NCBI GenBank assembly: GCA_951800145.1
Contig: CATOJE010000033.1
Span: 1-36,822, forward strand
Source: an uncultured Lachnospiraceae bacterium
Lineage (GTDB): Bacteria; Bacillota; Clostridia; Lachnospirales; Lachnospiraceae
Reading direction: 5' to 3'
DNA: 36,822 nucleotides
Shown here: one piece after another, positions 8,414 through 14,126 of the stretch
How positions within the stretch are numbered: the stretch's first letter is position 1
How the letters are laid out: every line of letters begins with the position of its first letter
The notes under the pieces: model-generated
What the model was told of the DNA's origin: nothing
Databases searched by the model: none
What the model saw: the letters and a program-made list of their open reading frames with translations, nothing else
Position numbers and translations under genes: made by a program

Positions 8414-8460
8414 ATTATGCGCCTTTTTTATGCGCATGTCAATGGTTTATGCACATAAAC
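8414..8460 (-). promoter_or_regulatory. hicAB promoter and operator-like repeats
   Basis: On the minus strand TTGACA (8442-8437), a 17-bp spacer and CATAAT (8419-8414) form a near-consensus sigma-A promoter. The palindrome ATGCGCAT (8430-8437) touches the -35 box, TATGCGC recurs at 8416-8422 inside the spacer region, and GTTTAT...ATAAAC (8445-8460) is an inverted repeat just upstream. These are plausible sites for HicB repression. Confidence 0.7.
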
Positions 8461-8524
8461 GATACGTTTTTTATAGGGCAAAGGGTAGAGAAAAGACTGG
8501 TAGCAGGAAAATTTTTATCGGATG

Positions 8525-9189
8525 CTACCAAAACACAGAGCTGCCACACCTGGCCCCGATATTCTGCTGGGGCTGATGTGAAGATATTCCCTTAAAACTT
8601 GCATTATATGCCATTTCGCAAATTTTCACAAATTTCTCATAATGTTCTGCTTTATAAGGGCTATTATTAGACACTTGTCTATAGGATTCTGCATCTATGC
8701 GTGTTAATTCAATCCAGCAATCAAAAAGTTGTTTTGAAATCCCGTCCTTTGTATTAAAAGCATATTTTTTTAATTTCTCTTTGTTTTTCTCAATAAAACT
8801 TTTTTCCATGTATAAAAGACATTCTCATCTCCATCACTACAATCAATAATCTCTCCGAACTTACGTACTGTATCATTCACATTTTTGCAATCGGAGTAAA
8901 TACAATCATAAGACTTTTTACCTATTTCAATTTTGGAAAATTTCAGCGGAACCATATCATTTAAATTTGACAAAGATTCACATACATTCGAAAGGGATAT
9001 ATTTTCACTGAAATTTAAAATTTCGTTTAAACCAGTAACCTTATCCATAGAAATGCCAAGAAAATGGCAAATTCTAAATAAATTATCTACGGGAATAGAA
9101 GCATTATCGTTTAGATATGAATTTACCGTTGGCTGGCCAATATGAAGATAATCTGCGAGATTTTGTTGTGTAATTTTTTTATCACTCAT
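8525..9189 (-). pseudogene. XRE-family regulator, probably frameshifted
   Basis: The first frame (9189-8770, 139 aa) begins with a helix-turn-helix of the XRE/Cro type (about residues 5-55: TQQNLADYLHIGQPTVNSYL, then VDNLFRICHFLGISMDKVTGL). At a run of six A near 8803-8808 it drifts into a short Lys/Arg tail and ends. The next frame continues naturally from the same point (SFIEKNKEKLKKYAF...) for about 75 more residues to 8590. One extra A would join the two. Beyond 8590 the frame runs into recombinase remnant sequence. I infer a single phage-repressor-like gene, broken by a one-base loss and with a replaced 3' end. If instead the 139-aa form is native, it is a normal short regulator. Confidence 0.55.
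8540..8590 (+). pseudogene. remnant of a tyrosine recombinase 3' region
   Basis: The stretch around 8561-8588 (ATTCTGCTGGGGCTGATG, then TGAAGAT) matches the 3' part of the integrase at 13844-13872 almost base for base. The preceding CCACACCTGG-CCC resembles CCGCACATGGTCC of the same gene, with about 18 bases missing between the two matches. It is therefore a scrap of a second, related recombinase gene, or a copy left by rearrangement. It overlaps antisense the end of the XRE reading frame. Confidence 0.5.
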
Positions 9190-9293
9190 TAATTATGGGA
9201 AATGAGGGGCCACCTACATAGAAAATTCTGCAAAGTTGATTAAAAAAACTAATATTATTGAATCCCTAAAGTTGGGAAAGAAAGAGGTAAAAT

Positions 9294-9524
9294 ATGTATA
9301 TCTATGATGAAAAACAAATGAGCGAGGCTAACCGACGTTTTAATGATATTGAATCATGCATAATTGTTGGGATTGATGAAAACCGTGGGGTACGATATAA
9401 ACCAGTCTAGGGAAATATAGAAGACTGGATTCTACCAAGAGATTTTGAGGTTGAATCTTATAGAATTATCAAATCAGCAAGATTTATTGGCAAAACACCG
9501 AAAAGATTCATTCCAAAGAAATAA
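9294..9524 (+). pseudogene. small unknown ORF interrupted by an in-frame amber codon
   Basis: AAAGAGG (9281-9287) precedes ATG 9294. The frame encodes 38 residues (MYIYDEKQMSEANRRFND...), stops at TAG 9408-9410, and continues in the same frame for 37 more residues (GNIEDWILPRDFEVESYRII... ending in a basic tail) to TAA 9524. The read-through product would be about 76 aa. The protein is not recognised. A nonsense mutation in a small island gene is the simplest reading. Confidence 0.4.
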
Positions 9525-9538
9525 GCAATAGGCAGCAG

Positions 9539-9595
9539 GCGGCTATAATCAATTTTAATGTTTGTAAACAATTACAGAATATTGATTTTAGCCGC
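9539..9595. repeat. long imperfect inverted repeat
   Basis: GCGGCTATAATCAAT (9539-9553) pairs with ATTGATTTTAGCCGC (9581-9595) with one mismatch, and the inner region contains TGTTTGTAAACA, itself nearly palindromic. It could be a transcript end for the amber-interrupted ORF, or a miniature mobile or cruciform element. Confidence 0.5.
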
Positions 9596-9780
9596 TTTAA
9601 CTGTTTAGGCGATACTTTTATTGTAATGGTGTTTTAAAGACTGTAAATGCCATTAAATAATCTTGCAGGCCACACCATGCAATAAGCCGGGTAGGGGTTT
9701 TGTAAGGCAGATGGCCAAGCCGGGGTAAGGTGATGAAATTCCCACAAAAAATAAAAAAGCCCCTTCTTTGAAATCTCGTT

Positions 9781-9807
9781 AAAAATAAAAAAGGAGCTTC
9801 TTTCCTT
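9781..9807 (-). terminator. possible minus-strand intrinsic terminator
   Basis: Read on the minus strand, AAGGA and TCCTT form a short stem followed by a long T-rich tract (9792-9781). It could end transcripts coming from the toxin-antitoxin operon on that strand. The stem is only five base pairs, so support is modest. Confidence 0.35.
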
Positions 9808-9880
9808 ATTAGGTGTCCCTCTGCCGGATGGTTTTTATTTACCTGATAAAACGGGATATATAGCGGCCTTTTCTACTTTT

Positions 9881-10007
9881 CAGAATCCTTATATACACGC
9901 CCTATAAGCCTTATTTTCTTTTGTGACGGCACAAGCAATAATTTTTATCAGGCGAGGCATTACAAGCCCAATGTAGGGCAGATAGGAGCCTTTACAAAGG
10001 GATTCTG
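9881..10007. other. nested complementary segments (structured region)
   Basis: CAGAATCC (9881-9888) is complementary to GGATTCTG (10000-10007), and inside it GCCCTA (9899-9904) to TAGGGC (9974-9979). The properly nested order suggests a folded RNA or the end structure of a mobile unit. No known RNA family is recognised. Confidence 0.3.
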
Positions 10008-10247
10008 ATGGATAGAGTATTCTTCATGGATGAGGAAATGGGGCTACTGGTACGCTTATGGCAGAATGATTTGTGCTTTGATATGAGCCGGACATTTCCT
10101 TTTTATCTGATAATGCGGAACTATGACAGCTATTCTATTCTTTATCAGGTTTTGAAGCCGGGGAGGATTGGTTGTTGTCACATATTGAGCAAGTCAGCGT
10201 GTGTTCCGGTTCGGACAAGATATAATTCGTTACCATTAACACGATAA
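10008..10247 (+). CDS. unknown ORF, possibly a truncated island gene
   Basis: This is a 79-aa frame starting at ATG 10008 with AAAGGG about 10 bases upstream. The first 55 residues have a protein-like composition (MDRVFFMDEEMGLLVRLWQN...). The last 23 residues read the antisense of the YafQ toxin 3' end, which suggests that the original gene was cut by the toxin-antitoxin module. No family is recognised. It may not be expressed. Confidence 0.3.
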   Translation: MDRVFFMDEEMGLLVRLWQNDLCFDMSRTFPFYLIMRNYDSYSILYQVLKPGRIGCCHILSKSACVPVRTRYNSLPLTR

Positions 10248-10450
10248 ATCAAAAGCCAGTCAGGGGCAATGTGACACTCTCTTTCTCCTGCATGATTGCC
10301 TGATAGGTTATGGTCACGGTTTTTTACTGGTAAAGGCGCAGGAATACGCAGGGTATCAAGTACGGATTGGAGTAGTTGCATATTATAGCCACGTTTCAGA
10401 CATAGCTTATAGTCTCTCCTGAATTTGGTCGAGCTATTTAATTCTAACAT
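10178..10450 (-). CDS. yafQ: YafQ-family (RelE superfamily) mRNA interferase toxin
   Basis: The 90-aa protein aligns with E. coli YafQ at a constant offset of three. H47, H60, D64, W65, R80 and H84 correspond to catalytic/binding residues H50, H63, D67, W68, R83 and H87 known for YafQ. The core RECHIAPDWLLIYRV and LVRTGTHADL are diagnostic. It should cleave ribosome-bound mRNA when unneutralised. Its start lies two bases after the antitoxin stop, and GGAGG for the toxin lies within the antitoxin 3' end, so the two are co-translated. All key residues are intact, so the toxin is probably active. Confidence 0.92.
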   Translation of the reverse strand: MLELNSSTKFRRDYKLCLKRGYNMQLLQSVLDTLRIPAPLPVKNRDHNLSGNHAGERECHIAPDWLLIYRVNGNELYLVRTGTHADLLNM

Positions 10451-10452
10451 GG

Positions 10453-10674
10453 CTATTCCTCCGACAACATAGCAAGGAAATCAGCGGTTGAACCGTCAAA
10501 GTGTTCTCCTGTACCGCTGTCAATCATTGCCTGAACCTCTGCCATAGCTTCTAAAGTTTCGTCGTTTGGTGTTTCATCTGATAAAGACGCACCTTGCAGA
10601 TAGGAAATAACATAAAGCAATTTGGCATCTGATATTTGGTCTATCAGAGTTTTGGCTAATTCACGATTACTCAT
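10453..10674 (-). CDS. antitoxin partner of YafQ-type toxin
   Basis: The 73-aa acidic protein (SNRELAKTLIDQISDAKLLYVISYLQG, then a Glu/Asp-rich tail) is immediately upstream of the toxin. It does not look like classic DinJ. A short N-terminal helical part and a disordered acidic C-terminal part that wraps the toxin is the expected antitoxin design. The antitoxin role is inferred mainly from gene order and size. AAAGGAAG lies before the ATG. The upstream ribbon-helix-helix gene is 45 bases away on the same strand. Confidence 0.8.
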   Translation of the reverse strand: MSNRELAKTLIDQISDAKLLYVISYLQGASLSDETPNDETLEAMAEVQAMIDSGTGEHFDGSTADFLAMLSEE

Positions 10675-10719
10675 AGTTTACACTTCCTTTCGAGGATATT
10701 ATATTTGGTTTTCATATAG

Positions 10720-10938
10720 TTATTTGGTTTGGTTGTCACGTTCTATAGTTTGGTCTATGGCACGAATTATAAAGCTGTTAACACTTTCATCTGTACTGGA
10801 AGCATGGGCTTTTACAATTTCCCTATGTTGGGGGGTAGTTCTCACCTTGATTTCAACAAACTTTTCTATATAACGCTTGTTGGCTTCTTTTCGGGCATCG
10901 GTATAGCCATTGTAAGAACTTTTTTTGGATTCTTCCAT
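10720..10938 (-). CDS. ribbon-helix-helix (Arc/MetJ-like) DNA-binding protein
   Basis: The 72-aa protein carries the RHH pattern KFVEIKVRTTPQHREIVKAHASSTDESVNSFIIRAI: a short beta strand, a helix, and a second helix starting S-V-N-S-F. Such proteins are often replication-copy or toxin-antitoxin regulators that bind short repeated operators as dimers of dimers. The start at 10938 is chosen because GAAGGTG lies just upstream; an in-frame ATG at 10974 would add 12 residues and lacks a good site. It faces a control region with three copies of an ATGG(G)AGTATG motif, which may be its operators (inference). Confidence 0.75.
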   Translation of the reverse strand: MEESKKSSYNGYTDARKEANKRYIEKFVEIKVRTTPQHREIVKAHASSTDESVNSFIIRAIDQTIERDNQTK

Positions 10939-10990
10939 ATAGCACCTTCTTTCTTTGGGTAATGGATGGGGCAATTAAATTATAGATAGT

Positions 10991-11128
10991 CATACTCCAT
11001 TTTACGGTTATATTATACAATAAGTCCATACATAAGACTATGTACGAAATAGACAAAATTTGAACACATGGGAGTATGTAAAACTGGCTACTTTGCTGAT
11101 AAGCATACATGGGAGTGTGTATTATAAT
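10991..11128. promoter_or_regulatory. divergent control region with repeated operator-like motif
   Basis: ACATGGGAGTATGTA (11066-11080) and ACATGGGAGTGTGTA (11107-11121) are direct repeats 41 bp apart. CATACTCCAT (10991-11000) is the same motif inverted. TACATA-AGAC-TATGTA near 11028-11043 is a further inverted repeat. The second direct copy ends just before a TATAAT box (11123-11128) for the rightward gene, a good position for a repressor site. Confidence 0.55.
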
Positions 11129-11156
11129 AGATTTATCAAATGAAGGAGGTAGCAAC

Positions 11157-11434
11157 ATGAAACAGATTACCAAAGTAAGAAAAACCGTATGTGCTATGGC
11201 TAACCAGTTACGGAAAGCCGGGTACTCCCTGGCCGATGCATTTCGCAAAGGATTGTTGTACATATCAAGCCTATTCACCGGAAAACAGTTATAGGGTATG
11301 TGCCTAAAGGGCTGGCAAGGGAATTTTCCAAAGTACTTGATCTAGGCATCCAGGTAAAAGCCACACTGATGCAGATTATTGGCGGCTATGGGCATAAAGA
11401 AACATTGGGGGCATTAATCAATATTGCTATATAG
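11157..11434 (+). pseudogene. HIRAN-domain gene with internal deletion and frameshift
   Basis: GAAGGAGGT precedes ATG 11157. The first frame gives 45 residues (MKQITKVRKTVCAMANQLRKAGYSLADAFRK...) and stops at 11294. A second frame in the same direction, open from about 11250 to TAG 11432-11434, encodes VHIKPIHRKTVIGYVPKG and then LAREFSKVLDLGIQVKATL..., which I recognise as the C-terminal half of a HIRAN domain (the I-G-Y-V-P core). The start of the HIRAN domain is missing, so an internal deletion near 11250 has fused the gene ends out of frame. HIRAN domains bind DNA ends; the small domain occurs alone in many mobile-element proteins. Confidence 0.6.
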
Positions 11435-11505
11435 CAAAAGTACCTTTGTCAGAAAGATGGTTGTTGGCAGAGATAACACACAAACAAAAAATAGGAGGTA
11501 TTTGG

Positions 11506-11721
11506 ATGAAAACATATTATGAAAGAAGAAGATATGTCGTCACAGAGGACGAGGGGAAGTTTAGTATTTATGACAAAAAATATAGCAAGGTGGTAAAGCA
11601 GAATATCAGTAAAGAAGAAGCAGATGAATTTATCAGGCAGTTTGTCAAAAAAAGGAACGAAACCTTATCACGCTGGAAAGCAAGAAGGAAGAAAATGCCC
11701 TTACCAAAGCGGCAACTCTGA
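11506..11721 (+). CDS. small basic hypothetical protein
   Basis: This 71-aa protein is rich in Lys and Arg, with a strand-like start (TYYERRRYVVTEDEGKFSIYDKKYSKVV) and a helical, very basic tail. No family is recognised. AGGAGG lies before ATG 11506; an upstream in-frame ATG at 11446 lacks such a site. It is the first of a rightward run of small island genes leading to the integrase. Nucleic-acid binding is possible from charge alone. Confidence 0.55.
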   Translation: MKTYYERRRYVVTEDEGKFSIYDKKYSKVVKQNISKEEADEFIRQFVKKRNETLSRWKARRKKMPLPKRQL

Positions 11722-11766
11722 TAGGAACCAGTAACACAAAAAACAGAAAAAAGGCGGGTGCGCAAT

Positions 11767-12072
11767 ATGAAGATAATGCAAATATTAGGATTGACGATAG
11801 AGGAAAAAGCGCTGGATGCTTTAGAACTTGCATTAATAGAACGTTTTAACAGGTTAAGCCAAGAGCAAGCTAAGGAAGCCAGGCAACAAGGTAATTCTGA
11901 AAGGTTTGATGTGGTTGAAAAACTGGTGATGGAACACTATTCCCGAGATGAAAAAGAATGTGAAAAATTTTTAGATGAATTAGCAGATCGCGAAAGCGAG
12001 GAAAACGAGGATTTTTACTTATATGGCATTAGAGATGGCCTCCGTGCAGCGAAATGGTTTATGGCAATATAA
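11767..12072 (+). CDS. hypothetical acidic helical protein
   Basis: This 101-aa protein is mostly helical and acidic (LELALIERFNRLSQEQAKEARQ, then RDEKECEKFLDELADRESEENEDF) and ends in GIRDGLRAAKWFMAI. No family is recognised. The ATG at 11767 is preferred; a GTG at 11758 is in frame. It follows the previous small gene by 45 bases and is followed closely by another, suggesting an island operon. Confidence 0.5.
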   Translation: MKIMQILGLTIEEKALDALELALIERFNRLSQEQAKEARQQGNSERFDVVEKLVMEHYSRDEKECEKFLDELADRESEENEDFYLYGIRDGLRAAKWFMAI

Positions 12073-12107
12073 AATTGAGGTATAATCACCAGATAAGAGA
12101 AAAAGAC

Positions 12108-12290
12108 ATGATGAAAGATTTTGAAAAAATGATGGCTGACCTGGTAATGGAAGAAGAGAAAAAATTAGGCGTTAATTGTTTAGGGTTTATCAGGCAGCAT
12201 AATGAGATCATGAAAATGGCTGGCGATATGCAACGCCGTTACAGGAAAAATGCTCCTACCAGTACAGCGAATACCGATAGGAGCGAGTAA
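12108..12290 (+). CDS. small hypothetical protein
   Basis: This 60-aa frame encodes a helical N-terminal part (MMKDFEKMMADLVMEEEKKLGVN) and a short polar, basic tail. It follows the previous gene by 35 bases. The ribosome-binding site is weak (an AG-rich run), so translation is uncertain. No family is recognised. Confidence 0.4.
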   Translation: MMKDFEKMMADLVMEEEKKLGVNCLGFIRQHNEIMKMAGDMQRRYRKNAPTSTANTDRSE

Positions 12291-12369
12291 CCCGTTAACC
12301 TGATAAGTAAAGGGCAGGGAGGGATTATAGCACGTCCCTCTGCCTATTGTAAAGGATTTCGAAAACAAC

Positions 12370-12639
12370 ATGAAAAAACAGATTATAACAATCATAGAAA
12401 ATTACGGAAAGCTGATTAGCCCTGAAGAGGATATCAGTATGGCAGAAGCAAGAAATATCATTCATGAAAGCCAGACAAACATGGAAATAGTGGGTAACGG
12501 TTATATTTATGGATATTTGAGAGGGGCTTCCGGCGGCAGGAATAAAATGGTTCCAGTATATAATCTCAAACAAATGACGGATGAAGAATGGAACGCCTTA
12601 GCATCTCATAACAAATTGGAAAGAATGGCATTAACATAA
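12370..12639 (+). CDS. hypothetical protein in the island
   Basis: This 89-aa protein has an N-terminal helical part (KKQIITIIENYGKLISPEED) and a middle region with GNGYIYGYLRGASGGRNKMV. I do not recognise it. It lies in the run of small rightward genes before the integrase. Excisionase or regulatory roles are common in this position but nothing in the sequence proves that here. Confidence 0.5.
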   Translation: MKKQIITIIENYGKLISPEEDISMAEARNIIHESQTNMEIVGNGYIYGYLRGASGGRNKMVPVYNLKQMTDEEWNALASHNKLERMALT

Positions 12640-12662
12640 AAGGAAGCAGAAAGGGGATATTT

Positions 12663-12797
12663 ATGACAGAATACAAAGAGAGTTTAGTAATGGAGATTAT
12701 TCGTCAGGTAAAGAAAAAACTATGGTGGTACAGGATGGCGCTGGCTATTTCGCTGGCCGGGAATATCATCCAGGCCATAGCGTTGATTAATAAGTAA
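12663..12797 (+). CDS. small membrane protein (44 aa)
   Basis: AAAGGGG precedes ATG 12663. The product is a polar N-terminal helix (TEYKESLVMEIIRQVKKKLWW) followed by one hydrophobic helix (YRMALAISLAGNIIQAIALI). A short single-pass peptide is predicted. It lies directly before the integrase gene. The function is unknown. Confidence 0.5.
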   Translation: MTEYKESLVMEIIRQVKKKLWWYRMALAISLAGNIIQAIALINK

Positions 12798-12870
12798 TAG
12801 AATGAGAGGAGTGGGCAGCGGCTTATATAACTGCTGTCCTATCTCACATGATAGAAAGGTGGTGCTTATT

Positions 12871-13970
12871 ATGGCAGAAAAGAGGAAAGACAGTCGGGGC
12901 AGGAATCTTAAAACTGGTGAATATTACGATTCAAAAAATAAACGTTATATGTTCCGAAAGATGATTGACGGCGAGCGCATCACAATTACCGCTCCTGATC
13001 TGGTGGAATTACGGAAACAGGAAAATGATTTGCTGTGCAGGATTGACCGAGGCAATAAGCTGAATACCAGGAATGCCAGAATGACATTGAACGCATACTT
13101 TGATTTTTAGATGGAAACATTTGCAAAAGGCGGCAGAAAAGCCACAACTTGTACAAATTATAAGTCATATTACAACACCATTAAAAGCACTATTGGGAAA
13201 AAGCAGATTGCGAAGATTACAAAGGCAGATTGCCAGAGAATCATTAATGAAATGGTTCAGGACGGCAAGAAACATTCTACCATGTCCAATTTGAAAAGCT
13301 GTCTGAATATTGTCTTTGAATGCGCCTTAGATGATGATATTATTATCAAGAATCCTGCAAAAAATTTACAAGTGCCGCAGACAGAGAGTAAGAAGCGGAC
13401 GGCTATAGAACAGCAGCAGATTGATTTATTTATGGGCTATGTAAAGAATAGTGAGCGGTATTCATACAGTTACCCAGCGTTTGTTGTCCTGTTTAATTTG
13501 GGTGTGAGAATCGGAGAAATGGCGGCACTGACGTGGGATGATGTGAATTTCAAAGAGAATACCATAACCATCAATAAAACGGTAAATCGGTACAGAAAAG
13601 CAGATTACGGCTTTACTATGGCGGTAGCTTGCCTTATGTGGACGATTCCGGGAATATCCGTGGGCAGATATCCGGCTTTCTGTTTGTGAATACATCAGGG
13701 AATGTTTGGAATGAGCCGGGATTCCGGGAACTGATAAAAAGGATTGTGAAGCGGCACAACAAGGGCGCAGTTGAAAACCATACAGAAAAGATTGAGAATT
13801 TTTGTCCGCACATGGTCCAGCATACATACACAAGCCTTGCTTATTCTGCCGGGGCTGATGTGAAGATTGTGAGCCAGAACCTTGGGTACGCTTCTACATC
13901 CGTGACACTGGACACATATACGCATCGGACAGAGGATAAAAAGAAAGAGCAGGCAGCAGTATTGAAATAA
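12871..13970 (+). pseudogene. int: tyrosine recombinase/integrase (Tn916 Int-like), inactivated
   Basis: AAAGGTGG precedes ATG 12871. The product starts MAEKRKDSRGRNLKTGEYY like Tn916-type integrases (arm-binding domain). The same frame meets TAG at 13108-13110, in the context FDF*METFAKG where Trp is expected, and then continues through the core-binding and catalytic domains (catalytic Arg in LGVRIGEMAAL). Near 13625-13635 a stretch is missing and the frame shifts. The end (PYVDDSGNIRGQ... to TYTHRTEDKKK) lies in another frame. In the H-x-x-R motif the sequence is PHMVQHT, so the catalytic Arg is Gln. The gene is therefore broken at least three times. The Tyr nucleophile in DTYTH is still present. 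Confidence 0.85.
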
Positions 13971-14016
13971 ACAGAGATAACACAAGACGGAGTAACACGA
14001 ACAAAGGTTCGTAAAG

Positions 14017-14029
14017 AAAAAATACTTGA
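14017..14029 (+). repeat. direct repeat, right copy (candidate island boundary)
   Basis: AAAAAATACTTGA matches 7554-7566 exactly and overlaps the -35 box of the ffh promoter. A short inverted repeat ACGAAC-AAAG-GTTCGT lies just to the left, beside the integrase 3' end. Confidence 0.35.
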
Positions 14030-14054
14030 CACCTGTTCTTTTTTCGTGTATGAT
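14026..14054 (+). promoter_or_regulatory. sigma-A promoter for the ffh operon
   Basis: TTGACA (14026-14031), a 17-bp spacer and TATGAT (14049-14054) give a near-consensus promoter about 70 bases before the ffh start. Its -35 box lies at the edge of the mobile island. Confidence 0.8.
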
Positions 14055-14069
14055 AGCACAGGTGAAGGA

Positions 14070-14107
14070 TGAGGCGCCGTCTGAGTGGTCAGAGCATGGC
14101 GCGCTCA
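14070..14107 (+). promoter_or_regulatory. structured 5' leader of ffh
   Basis: TGAGGCGCC (14070-14078) can pair with GGCGCGCTCA (14098-14107) with one bulge, and CTGA/TCAG pair inside. The hairpin would begin within about ten bases of the predicted transcript start and ends before the ribosome-binding site at 14113-14119. No known RNA family is recognised. Confidence 0.35.
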
Positions 14108-14126
14108 GGAAGAAGGAGGTCGCTTC

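Larger units (their letters stand above)
9525..10007. other. non-coding stretch with inverted repeats
   Basis: No protein-coding gene is supported. The stretch contains an imperfect long inverted repeat (9539-9595), a minus-strand terminator-like hairpin with A/T tracts (9781-9807), and a set of nested complementary segments (9881-10007). It resembles the debris between modules of a mobile element. The rest is plain AT-rich sequence. Confidence 0.5.

Noticed and set aside
11066..11121. CRISPR-like repeats
   Set aside because: Only two 15-bp direct copies with a short spacing occur, and the setting is a promoter region.
11109..11156. Upstream extension (to GTG 11109) of the 45-aa frame starting at 11157
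   Set aside because: It would read through the operator-like repeat and the TATAAT box, while a strong ribosome-binding site lies before 11157.
9294..13110. Genetic-code change (TAG as sense)
   Set aside because: The integrase also has a frameshift and lost catalytic residues, and neighbouring genes use ordinary stops, so decay explains both TAGs better.
14055..14126. Small SRP RNA gene in the ffh leader
   Set aside because: The conserved GGUCAGG/GGAAGCAGC apical loop sequences are not present.
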